A DNA stretch of 64,000 nt from Panax quinquefolius (taxonomy: Eukaryota; Streptophyta; Magnoliopsida; Apiales; Araliaceae). Location of the stretch: assembly GCA_020205615.1 (NCBI GenBank), contig CM035173.1:46691117-46755116 (forward strand), given 5' to 3'. The notes beneath the pieces were generated by a model. The model was not told the origin of the DNA and did no database searches. It worked only from the letters and a program-made list of their open reading frames with translations. Every line of letters starts with the position of its first letter. Position 1 is the stretch's first letter. Shown in pieces: positions 12,619-23,526 of this stretch. The translations under genes were made by a program, and so were the position numbers.

Positions 12619-15600
12619 ATGGAAGATTGGCGAGTAATCACTGGCATTCAACTCGGAACCAAGTCATTTGAGAAATTCGAAATGAAGATCGGAGACATTC
12701 TTAAACTCGTGAAGAAAGCTGGATTCTCAAAATGTCTTGAGGCAAGCACTCGAGTATACACTAAACTGGTTAAGGAATTCTACTCAAATGCATCTGTAAA
12801 TGCCGAAACCCTTTTAACCAAGGTTAAAGGTCAGTCTCTAAAACTGAAATCATCCGATGTCAACCAATGCCTAGATTTTCCGACTAGGACTGAAAAACCT
12901 TGATGAGATTGATAATCGAAAAAGCAAAGGAGATTATGGGGTACCAAAGAAACCCTAGTCGAAGGACATGAAGAAAAAAAGGAGTTTCAGAAGAATTTGA
13001 AGTTCCTTCTTTGAGATTGTTGGAAAATGTATACTATGCAAAGATATCAGACACATGACACGTGTTCGACCAAGCAATTGAAGATTATGTGCGCAATAGT
13101 TCAAGAAGCCAATCAATTTTGGAGCCATCTTGTTTGACCAAATCTCCAAATGGGTAGAAAAGGCTGAGTTGAAGAAATCTATAGACAAACCACTTACAAA
13201 AGTTTTTCATGGAAGACTGCTAAGCATAATGATGAAAAAGAAGCTAGGAAGCAAAATCAAGGATAATGATGGAGAACCCTTAAAATGTTCACAAAGTAAT
13301 ATCTCCACAACTGTTCGTGAACTGGAAGAAGAATCCCAAGGAAAATAGGAGGCTGACTACTGGGAGCAGCAGCAAGGCCTCTGCAAAGAAGAGGAAGGTA
13401 AGAGAGTTAGAAAGTTCTAAGTCTGGTGACTTTGAATCAGCAAAAATCACACCAGCCAAAAAGAAATCTAGAGGTGTGAAGAAAACCAAGTCCCCGCCAA
13501 GAAGTCTCTCCACCAAAGACAAGGATGAAGAAGAAAAAGTCTTGTATGCTGAAACCACAAAGCGAAGAAGCAACAGGCTGCTTCAAGAGCCATTCAAAAA
13601 GAAAGCTAAAGTGGTAAACAGACAAGTTCCAGTTCCCCAAGGAAGCACATCTGACAAAGAAGAAGACGTAGAGTCAAAGGAAGAAAAGGGAACTGATAAT
13701 CTCAAGACTGAGTCCCCTAATACTAGAGCCATAAAAGAAGATGTAAACTCAGCTGATAAAGAAGAATATGTAGGCCCTATGGCCAACTCTCACTTTGAAG
13801 TTGAAGAAAAGCTGCAAGATGACCCATCTGAATGTTCAGATGCAAATGCTCCAACAAGCTCTCATGATGGATCAAATAATGATGAGGTTGAAAAAGAAAT
13901 GTCTGCCCCTGCTAATAATGAACCTCAAGAAAGTTTGTATGCTGACTCAAAGATCTCAGAATCTGGAGAAGAAGAAGTATCTGAAACTCCTATTACTAAA
14001 CTTCCAACAAGAAGAAAGAGCTACAGACTACTTGCTCAAATTACCTCCAAATGGAAAAATGATCACTCCAATGCTGTCATTGAATTGAGTGATGATGAGT
14101 CGATATCACAGGAAGTAAGTGCTAAGGATGGATCCAGTGATGAAGAAGATGAATCAAAGGAAGATCTTGCTGAAGAAGATTCTGGAAATGAAATGCAGCA
14201 AGAAGAATTCATGGATGAATCTGATGAAAGGAGTAAGCAAAATTCAAGCTCAAAAAGGGAAGAAATGGAGAAAGATTTCAATTCTGCACATCAGGAATCT
14301 GACGAACTAGAATACTATCCTGTTCTCTCCCCAGCCAGAATAAGCAGAAGAATTATAGTGGAAGTCTTTGATGAGCCACCAGCAGAACCACCAGCAAGAT
14401 GGATAAGTCAAGGAAATGAACAACTTCGAGTTGTAAGAATGACCACAGATGAAGTACTTCACAACTGGAAAAACATGGAATTAGATTGCACAACAATACT
14501 GTATAACTCTGAAGACCTTCTGATAAGATGGTTCTTTCCATGGATGCCATGGTTGAAGGCACATACTGAGAGAGATGAGAGTTACTTCAGCTGGTGCTAC
14601 TCTCATTTTCCAAGCATGGAACTGGTGTCACAAAACTTCCCAAGAGTGAAGAGTTTCGCTACAATGATGATCACAAACCAAATTTCACTACAAAGGTATC
14701 TGTATACTTTGGAAATCACTATATCCCTACGATCGATCGAGAATGGACTCGTAAGGAAAAAGGATCATGACCAAGGAAATAATCGAAGAGTCGGGTTCAC
14801 TCTACTACCGATGGTTTCAAGTACAAGATCTGAAGCTTCCATCGATCGATCAAGCACTACTGACAGACATTCCTACATCCTCAACAAGTGATTGGAACTC
14901 AACGATTCTTCAGATTTTTAACACCTTCGAAAATCTGTCCAAGGAAGCAGATCGTAGAGTCTAATCTGATACTCAACCAGGGGCTGCACAGTTAAATGAT
15001 CAAATATATGTGGAGAAGGAACTGATGAAGAATTCTGATGAACTGATTGAGAGAATATCTCTATTCACTGAAGAATCAAAGAAGTTGACAATGACAAGAG
15101 GTAACCTAGTTCAAGAGAGACTCCAAGCAATGATGGTTGATGTATCCCTCAAAGTCAGAGAAAGAGATCACATTTATCTCAAAGCTCTACATGATCAAAA
15201 GGCTGAAGCTCTACTAGCACAAAAGGCAAATGAAGAGCAACTCAAAGTCCTCTCCGATAAGATTGACGACATGAATCAGTCCCTCTCCATGCAACTTGAG
15301 TTAAGCCAACAAGAACTCAAGATTGAAGTTGGAAATTCCTCCTACATGATGGAGTAGTTTATGTCCAACATGGAGCAGCTCTCTCAAATGATTAATGACA
15401 AAAAGGGGGAGAAAAAGAGGCATAGAAAGGGGAAGAAAAAGAGGCACTCTAGAAAGAGCAAGGAGAGCAGGAGCAAACAAGTCAAGAAGACAAAGAAGGA
15501 GAAAGCAGAAGAAAGAGATGGTTCATCAAGTGAGGGGGAGCCTAAGGCCAAGGGGGAGCCAGAGCCAGAACTAAAAGAAGAAGAATTGAATAGCTCCATA

Positions 15601-15636
15601 TCCCAGGGGGAGCAAAGGAATCAAACAGATGAATAG
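12619..15636 (+). pseudogene. Element C env-like ORF: plant transposon protein domain, acidic linker, coiled coil, Lys-rich tail
   Basis: The open frame starts at ATG 12619 (MEDWRVITGIQL) and is broken by stops or shifts at about 12903, 13130-13317, 14640-14891, 14962 and 15357. Read across these breaks, four zones appear. The first (12619-13300) resembles the putative plant transposon protein domain, with YTKLVKEFYSNASVN and KPLTKVFHGRLL. The second (13317-14400) is very rich in Glu, Ser and Lys, with basic clusters KKRKVRELE and RRKSYRLL that resemble nuclear signals. The third (about 14770-15357) is predicted coiled coil, with heptads around 15010-15330. The fourth (15361-15636) is a Lys-rich tail. 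The position between a lost pol and the 3' LTR matches the env-like gene of some Sireviruses. I see no clear signal peptide or membrane segment, so an envelope role is doubtful; a nuclear or structural role is equally possible. Confidence 0.6.
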
Positions 15637-15863
15637 CTGATCAAAATACATCCTAGAAGCATACATGGAACCAAAGAGGTACATCTCTAACTAGTTAGGT
15701 ATATTCTGGATCCAGGATGTAAAATGTCAGTGTATTAAATTCCGCATCATTATAAATGACATTCATGATTATCTGTTTTAGAAATAACTGTTCACTGTAT
15801 ATAAGATTCATTCATAACATGCATATGCACTTATTATTTTTGTCATAATCAAATAGGGGGAGA
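15404..15863 (+). other. Multiple polypurine tracts of element C and final PPT
   Basis: AGGGGGAG occurs five times: 15404, 15533, 15551, 15605 and 15855. The last (AAATAGGGGGAGA, 15851-15863) directly precedes the 3' LTR start TGTCAGG at 15865 and is the plus-strand primer. Repeated PPTs upstream of the 3' LTR are a reported signature of Sireviruses. Confidence 0.75.
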
Positions 15864-18383
15864 TTGTCAGGAATAAACATGTGAATGATATTCCTATTTA
15901 TATATGATTTGATTATGATATAGATATATATATGAATGAATATGCAAGTATGCTTGCATTAAGAAAAGTCATGTAAAGTCCTTTGATAGATAATAGAAAC
16001 ATATGTACAAGGACTTAGAATGAATTGATCAAATGTGTTAGTTGATCCTACATAAGCAAAAACAACTTTGTAAAGTCCTTAAAAAGAAATGATGTACAAG
16101 GACTATAAATATAAAAAGATCAAGCATGTTAGGTTGATCTTATGATGTAATAGATAAGCATTCGATCTCGATCATCGAGCATCGCACTGTAAATCGTAGT
16201 TCCGCCAGAGAGTCAAGAAAACTCGAGAGATATCGAGGCGTAATCGTAGTCTGCAAGATAGTAAATCTCGGAGTTCGTAGACTTCCAAGAGAGACGAGAA
16301 AGGATCGTAGTGTGTCGAGGAGAACTTCCTCAGGGTCGTAGTCTGCTGAGGAAGTCATGTTCAGAATCGTAGAGATAGCCTGCTTACGAGCCGACCGAGT
16401 ATCTGCCAAAGCTAAGTCAAGAATCGTAGACTACACTCAGAGTCGTAGAGTCTACTAATCATACCTGAGGCAGAGATCGTAGTCGAGCAAGATCAGATGA
16501 AGACAACAAGCACAACGATATAAATCGTAAAGTGTCAAGATCTGATCTCGGAGTCGTAGTGTCTGCACAGCCAAAGCTGAATCGTAGAGTGCAGAACTAA
16601 GACCTCAACAGATGTGCTCATAATGCCAAGGCAGAATCGTAGAGCAAATACGATTCTCAACGAATGAGCACTCCCAAAATATCCAAAGGAATGAAGCCTC
16701 TGTTTAGTACTGCATAGATATGTCCCACCTAAAGGAAACCAGAGAGCACTCAACGAATGGCATGCAAGCTAACAGAAGATCTAAGTACCAACTCAATCAG
16801 CATCAAGATTGAGTTGTGAAGCCATTCGAGATGAAGTCTTCCACAAGGAGATCAGAAGAAGACTTCAGAATCGACTCAAGAAAAGTCAACAAGCGCGAGA
16901 GTCATCAAGAAGAAGAAGACAACGATCTTGGAAGTTACCAGGATCGTAGTGTTTGCCAAACAAAGAAAGAACCGATGGAATACATACAGAGATACTGGAC
17001 AGCTTCTGAAGAACAAGGCTAAAGTGATTAAGCATTGGGTCAGCCCATTGATGATAAGTGAATGGGAGATCACAAGGAGAAATAATTTGGACACGCCCAC
17101 AAATCAAGTGTCTTGTTATTCGAGAAGAGGCGAGAAAAGAAGAATCGAGCCATCAAGATTCGAGAGAGAGCTGAGGCAAAATGCGAAGTGTTCAAGCAAT
17201 CGCACAAGAGAAGGAAGAGGTGTTCTACATTGAAGATCAAATCAACACTCTTCAAGATCGTAGTGTTGTCTCTACCAGTCAACAAGACACTATGATCAAG
17301 TCCATGAAGACATGCATCAAAATCATAGAGTTCGAATAAGTGAAAGACCAAGCATTGCAACGGTTCAATCAAGGGTAATATTTGGACAAGAGCTCATTGA
17401 GAGCATCGATGCAAGGACAACCTCTGATTGAGAAATCAGAAGAAGGAAATAAAGTCTTCGACCTGCCCAAGATATTAAAGTGACATATCTGATAGGGTTG
17501 GTGAAACAGCAGATCGCAAATGTCAAAAGTCGAAAAAAGATGTCATGTCACATCCGCGATCGCACCAAATAAACTCGAGATCTCGCGAAGAAATTTGAAT
17601 AGCTTTCAAACGGCTACTTTCCAACCGGAAGATTGGGAAGCAAATATAAATCAATGAGCTTCAAAGATCAAGAGTTGTTGATGATTGTGTAGTTGCGAGA
17701 ATCGTTGAAGTTGGTGAATGTTATTGTTGACTCTACGAGTTCCACCAAAGATCGATAGAACAAGTCTCAAAGTGACAATTGAGACTATTAAGGTGGAAGT
17801 GAAGCGACTTTGAAGAAGGAATCAAACAGATAGAAGCTTCACTCAACAAAGATGAGAATGCCATCAAGATGGCAACCAAGCCGAGAGCCGAGAAGGCCAA
17901 GAAGATAGCATTTAGAAAGAAAGTGGCTAAGTACAAAGAAGATCAAGAGAGCCACTCTACGAATCACCATGAACCGAAAAGTTGAAAATGAACAAGTGCG
18001 AACCATGTCTCGCAAAGTATTCAAGAAGGGTTTAGTGGATTGCTAAATGCCGCACAAAGTCTACTAAAAGCACAGAGACTTAGCAAACCCAGATGGTGAT
18101 GGTGCACAGCTGATACCAGATGAAGATGAGTAGAAAAGAGTGAAGATCAGCTGCACCAAAGAAGATGTGGTCCGGACTCAAAGCTGAAAGCAAAGAGGAT
18201 CACACTAAGCTGTTAAGTACAAAAGATGTTCAGAGCTTAAACACATCTTAGCAGCTCAGCACCAACTCCAACAAACAAACAAACAACTCAACAAGAAGCC
18301 AAGGCCTGAGGGGTCCTTGTCCGGAGGGACTAAACAAAGTTCCAAGCCTGCTGGGCTTGAAGAGTTCCTAGGGAACTAGAGGA

Positions 18384-21265
18384 TTTGACAACCGAGATTT
18401 TGTTATTTAATTTAAATATTTATTGGAATGAATAAATATTTTTCGATGAATTAATTATTAGATTAATTAATTAATTGATGAAGTTGTGATAGATTAATTT
18501 AATTATATGTGTTATATTTATTAAATTAATGTGGAGAATTTTATTATTCGAAGTATGTGATTATGTGAGCTTATTGTATTAAAAGAAATATTTAATAAGC
18601 TTAATGTAATTTTTAATTAATTTAATTATTAATTAGAGATTTAATAATTTGATATTATTATTAAATGAGAAATTTAATTATGTGACTATGTGCATTATTG
18701 AGAAATTATTATATTTTATTTAAATAAGATATTGATTTATTTTATAAAGGAGTGTGACATTATTTAAACTATATGATAAGGCTTTATTAAATTAAATGGT
18801 TTTGAAATCCTATTCTTGTCAGCCAAACGAGGCCCTAAGGGGAATTGAGGCGATTACCCACGATCGGGTAATTGACCACCACCAACGTCGATTCTTCTCC
18901 TTATTAATAATACGTCTTCTTCTTTCTTCTTCATTATTTACCTAAGTCTAGAGAGCTTAACAGAGAGAAATACAGAGAGAGTTTGAGAAATTTTTTGAGA
19001 AAGTTTGTGACTCTGTGTTTAAAGTAGAGAGAATTGTAATCCTTGTACATTTATGCTTGGGTAATTCTCTTCAACCCAAATTCTTATTTTACGTATTTTA
19101 AATTTTCATAAAAATGGCTTTCATACTTCTGTGAGTCTCTGTATTTGGGAAATTCTGTTGTTATAAGAATATATGTAATAATTCGAGTTGTATGGCATGT
19201 TTTATATATATATTGTGTGTTTCCATATCATCAATTTCATAAGATTACAACGTATGATTATGGCTTGTTAGTTCAAAAATTTACAGAGTACGTGATATGG
19301 CCATATGGCCTTATACGTGATTTTTTATATGCCAAACATAAATTATTTTGCAAAATTTACACATTGATATGATTATGCATGTTAAAACGAACAAAACGAA
19401 ACTTGAATGGTTGGATTTGGCTTTATAACGAATCCGTAGCATTAAAATCCATGTTTTTGTTCAAGAACTTCAAGAACATCAAGAACAGTCCAATTTGCAT
19501 GCTTTAATTCTGTGATTATGTGTTTTAATGGGTGAAAAACACTCCATAGATGTTAAGTATTGATTATGTACGAATTATAACATATGGGTATATGTAGTTT
19601 GGTGAAATTAGTGTTAAGAAGTGTTCATTTCGCTGAATTCTATGTTCTTCGCGAACTGGAAATTCAGAGTCTGGGGTTTCGCACCGCGGCGCCAACTCCC
19701 AGTTCATTTCTCGCAACAAACACCAAGTATCAGTCAGAAGGTATACCTACCGCATGATGTTACTTGCCGCCAAGACTCAACACATTAAAAGTGGAAATAC
19801 AAATACCACTTAGCGAGAACGGTCAAAATGAGTTTTTAAAAGTGTACAAGTATGGAAATGTGATAACATCTTAGTCTAATGATTATAAAGACTTGTTAGA
19901 CCTATAATGAGATGTTAAAATAAATTCTTAATATGTCCATAACACAATTACGTGTGGATTGAATGATCGAATTCATAATTAGTTTATTTTTTCGTGAAGT
20001 CTTAATTTTACACTAAGTGTAATAATTGACTAAGTATATAGTCATGAATCGAAAGTTAAACAAAGAGTAAAGTTATGATGTTAGTATGTTGTTATTGACT
20101 GGTATTGTGAACGTAATTGGTATGTAGGATTTAATTTAAAGAACGAGTTTGTTTAAGTGTAATCTACACACGAGGCAAGTTTCTAAACCTTATCTTGTTA
20201 CATTGAGCAAGTTTCCAACTCTATATTTACGTTGAGCAAGTTTTTTACCCTAAACTTTCGTTGAGCAAGTTTCCTAATCCTACTTGTTATTGTTATATAA
20301 GTTGATTAATTCATCTTTTGATATTGAGCAAGTTCTCATTATTATTGATCAAGCCTGTCTTATATATTAAAGCTTATTAATCTTCAAGCATGATGTTGTT
20401 ATACAATAATTATTCTATTGTATACCTTTTTAGATGTTATTCAAGTTAAATATTCATTCACTGTTAAACCTTGTTAGACTAGCGAACCCTTATTGATTCG
20501 ACTAGTCCATAGTTGATGAGCGTTCTAAATTTCAGAACCCCTTGATGAATTATCCAAACCAAACTTCCTTTGGTGCGGACTCGAATGTCAAAACTGAGAT
20601 GAACAACCCTGTATAGGGGATTATTTACGCTTTAGCGTTAAGATATTGTGCACAGTATGGTACTGAGGGCTGATCCCCCTAAGTACGAGAAGAAAAGTCC
20701 ATAGTCTTATGACTGTTAAAGGTTTCAAGTAAAACACTTGACAACCTAGGACATAGTTCAAGGTCTTATGACCCTCATAATTTCTTTTGATTCTTGTTAT
20801 TCATTCTTGATTCAAAAGTTGAGCTTTATATCAGAAGTTATTATTTCTCTCGCATGTTATTATTCATTTTTATATTGTTATACTTGTGGGCAATCGTGCT
20901 CACTCTTGCGTAATAATAACATTGCAGTTAAGAACAAAAGAGCAGACGAACCTTCCACTAGTAAGGGCAAAGGCAAGCTTAGCAAGTAATGAAGATTATT
21001 TATTTATGTGATTATGTAATGATAGTTAGACTTGATGTTACTTAAGACTTATTTGTTTATGTTTTCCGCACAAATGATTTAAGGTTAGAGTAACATGGGA
21101 CTTATTTATTATGCAGTTGATGTAACCCCATAAGGGGAGAGATTTATTATTTATTTCTATCTATTGCATGGTTTGCATTTATTTATGGGTAGATAGATAG
21201 ATGATGTTTGTACAGTGAACACTAAATCCTGTAGAAATGGAAGTACCGGATTTGGGGGTGTCACA
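18384..21265 (+). mobile_element. Element D: solo LTR, about 2.9 kb, inside C's 3' LTR
   Basis: The flanking 5-bp repeat GAGGA is at 18379-18383 and 21266-21270, and joining the flanks restores the uninterrupted C LTR sequence. The insert begins TTTGACAACCGAGATTTTG and ends GGGGGTGTCACA, close to the LTR termini of elements A, E and F (GGGGGCGTCACA), so a Ty3/gypsy solo LTR in plus orientation is likely. No PBS, PPT or pol motif is present inside. The purine-rich GAGAGAAATACAGAGAGAG run near 18961-18982 could lie in a transcribed leader. The left TG may begin at 18386, leaving two extra T. Confidence 0.75.
20195..20345 (+). repeat. Short tandem array of TTGAGCAAGTTT in solo LTR D
   Basis: Four degenerate copies of the TTGAGCAAGTTT core occur near 20205, 20232, 20262 and 20323, with an AGGCAAGTTTC relative at about 20173. 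The array lies in the U5-side half of the LTR. No function is evident. Confidence 0.6.
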
Positions 21266-21730
21266 GAGGAGTTCCAAGGCTGCTGGCCTTGAAGAGTTCT
21301 TAGTGAACTAAAGTCCCAAGGCTGCTGGCCTTGAAGGAATCTTAGTGATTCAGGGTGTTGCCCTTCCTTAGTGGGAAATCACGCTAGTTGAAAGCGAAGA
21401 AGAGTGGATTAGGAGCTTGAGTCTCTCGAACCACTTAAAACCCTTGTGTCTTTTACTTTATGTCATTTACATTATGTACATTAATCGCTATAATCTGCTA
21501 TGAATGTTTTTAATCGCTATCATCAAGTAACTCTACGAACAATGTATGTGTGATTATGAATATATCAATGAAACTTATTCCGCTGTGCTTGAAAAGATTC
21601 TTAAGTTTGTCATGAGCTACTTAATGAGAAATATAACTTAATAGAGTAAAAGTATTTTGAAATTCTAAGGATCTATTCAACCCCCCCCCCCCCCCTTCTA
21701 GATCTATATTATGCCTACTGGGAACTAACA

Positions 21731-21985
21731 GACCCGAACCACATTATTGAGTTAGAACCGGATGAAATAGCGGAAGATTTAACGTATGAAGAGGTTTTTG
21801 TTAAAATCTTGGATAAGAAAGAGCATATTCTACGCTCCAAGGTTATACCTCAAGTCAAAGTTTTGTGGAGAAACCAAGATGTTGAGGAAATGACCTGGGA
21901 GTTAGAATCTGAAATGAAATCAAGGTATCCTCAACTCTTCGACATACCAGGTATGTACCCTAATTTCGAGGGCGAAATTTCTTAA
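21731..21985 (+). pseudogene. Element A integrase C-terminus/chromodomain fragment
   Basis: An 84-codon in-frame stretch runs directly from the C/A junction to TAA at 21983-21985. It shows the linker IELEPDEIAEDLTYEE, then a chromodomain-like segment: VKILDKKEHILRSK, VKVLWRN, MTWELE and RYPQLF. Chromodomains at this position bind histone marks and steer chromovirus integration into heterochromatin. The stop overlaps the PPT, the usual chromovirus layout. This piece is open, unlike the upstream pol, but it is cut from the rest of the integrase by element C and a deletion. Confidence 0.85.
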
Positions 21986-21995
21986 GAAGGGGAGG
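21984..21995 (+). other. Element A polypurine tract
   Basis: AAGAAGGGGAGG ends one base before the 3' LTR start (TGTAAGACCCC at 21997). It is the plus-strand primer site of the chromovirus. Confidence 0.85.
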
Positions 21996-23032
21996 TTGTA
22001 AGACCCCAACCTTTATGAATAAAGATGAATTTTTCTATAAATATCATTTTTTTGAATATTAAAGAGTGAATTTGATATAATGTTATAGTTGTGGGTAATA
22101 TTTATAGATTTTGCAAAGTACGCAAGTTGTTATATTATATTCGATTGGTCGGGGAATATTCGTTTTAACAGGGAATATTCGTACAACGGCACAATCATTG
22201 GTGGACCCCACAACGGAATTATTATCGGAATGAGAAAACGACAAAAATATCTTTTTATAAAAATAACGGCGAAAGTTTTACCGTTAACTTTTGAAATACC
22301 CGGTGTTAAAAGTACAGTAATACGCGTGGTTGCATAGTAGCACACGATATTGATTATTGATGCTTACGTGAGAAGTCACTTAGTTGTGTTCAATTATTGC
22401 CACAGTAGTTGCTGCATAGTATCTCACGTTATTTGATTCAATTATTGTCATAATATTTTATATATTATTAAATCAATAATTGAGATGACAAGTTATTCAT
22501 ATTATTATTTGCATAATTAACAATGTCTAGAAAGTTCTGTCAAGGAGAGGTTTGGTCACCTAATTGCGCGCTAATATGGAGAAATCCTTATCGGAAAGCC
22601 CCCTCTTTCCTGGGAACGATCTGGTTGTTAATATTGCGAGTTATAATAATATGAATAAATGTTGTTAAAAATATTGAGGGGATTTTTATGAGGTATTTGT
22701 TGTAAATTTTGCGTATTATGTGGACCCCCACTTACTCAATTTTCAAAATAGTGTGTTATATATATATATATATGATGAAAGTGACATTAAGGGGGTGGGG
22801 GAATGATGTTAGTCACGGGGGGAGAAAACCAAAATGGTGTATATATAATATATATATATAAGTGGCCAGCATGCGTTTGTTTATATATATAGATGTATTA
22901 TATTTTTTTGTTTTGTTTTTATTGGATGATTGCTTGAAATTGGCATCCGTGATTCTTCAAAATTTTCATCTGTGAATTGCATAACTTTTGCGTCCGTGAT
23001 TTCTTTTTCAAATAGTATCATTTCCATTCTCC

Positions 23033-23040
23033 TATAAATA
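23033..23040 (+). promoter_or_regulatory. Probable TATA box of the A 3' LTR
   Basis: CCTATAAATAGGATGC is matched at the equivalent place in E (25324-25331) and, on the minus strand, in F's LTRs (28493-28500 and 35244-35251). It is conserved in four copies. Confidence 0.6.
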
Positions 23041-23440
23041 GGATGCTTAGTTAGAATTGAAAATCACACCAGAATCAGAGAATTCTTCTTCTATAATATT
23101 GAGCGTATTTCTTTAGAGTGTAAGGAAGCTTTGAGCGTAGAAAACAGTTAAGTTTTCTTCAAGAATATCCCCGTTATACCAGTTGGAATACTCTTCTTTT
23201 CAAGGTAAGGTATGGTATTCAATATTCGTATGAAATAATATTTTTTTCCCATACTCTGTAGTATGTAAGTAATATTATTTCGTTTCAGATTTTGAATTCT
23301 ACACTCATTTTGTTTGAGTTTTGGCTTCTATACTCCATGAAATTAGTAGAATATCCTTGATATTTGCGTTTTGTCCAGTATCTTTTCATGAAAATATTAT
23401 TCTAAGCATTCTTGATAAGTTTTAACTTTTTCATGCCGGA

Positions 23441-23526
23441 GTACTATTCACGGGGTTACTATTCCTGAATTACTATTCATAGAGTACTATTCACTCAATT
23501 ATTATTCACCCGGGATACTATTCATG
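23441..23526 (+). repeat. TACTATTCA tandem array in the A LTR
   Basis: Five to six copies of (T)ACTATTCA/TTATTCAC are spaced 16-18 bases apart. The array lies downstream of the TATA box, probably in R/U5. It is absent from E and F. Confidence 0.7.

Larger units (their letters stand above)
6621..21730 (+). mobile_element. Element C: non-autonomous Sirevirus-like Ty1/copia element with 3-kb LTRs
   Basis: Two approximately 3-kb LTRs (6621-9641 and 15865-21730, the second enlarged by solo LTR D) flank a 6.2-kb interior. A perfect initiator-Met tRNA PBS (TGGTATCAGAGC, 9644-9655) follows the 5' LTR, and a copia-type PPT (15851-15863) precedes the 3' LTR. Four extra AGGGGGAG copies upstream of the PPT, plus an env-like acidic and coiled-coil ORF just before the 3' LTR, match the known hallmarks of Sireviruses (SIRE1-like). 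No intact gag or pol domain is recognisable, so mobility would have depended on a relative. The 5' LTR lacks its first 30 or so bases, so no TSD can be read. The right end joins in-frame A chromodomain sequence at 21731. Confidence 0.8.
15865..21730 (+). repeat. Element C 3' LTR, split by solo LTR D
   Basis: It starts TGTCAGGAATAAAC and ends GGGAACTAACA. Without D and one TSD copy it is about 2.98 kb. It aligns with the 5' LTR at every landmark: TATA box, TCGTAG words, GCCTGCTGGGCTTGAAGAG and the C-run before CTTCTAGATC. The C-run is expanded to about 17 C (near 21680-21697) against 6 C in the 5' LTR. The two LTRs differ by many single-base and short indel changes, so the insertion is not recent unless sequencing error contributes. 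Confidence 0.85.

Noticed and set aside
13317..14891. 524-codon open frame as an independent host gene
   Set aside because: It lies between the PBS and PPT of one LTR pair and is part of a longer broken ORF of element C.
21681..21697. Poly-C run as a functional motif
   Set aside because: The paired LTR has only six C at this site, so it is a homopolymer expansion or sequencing error.
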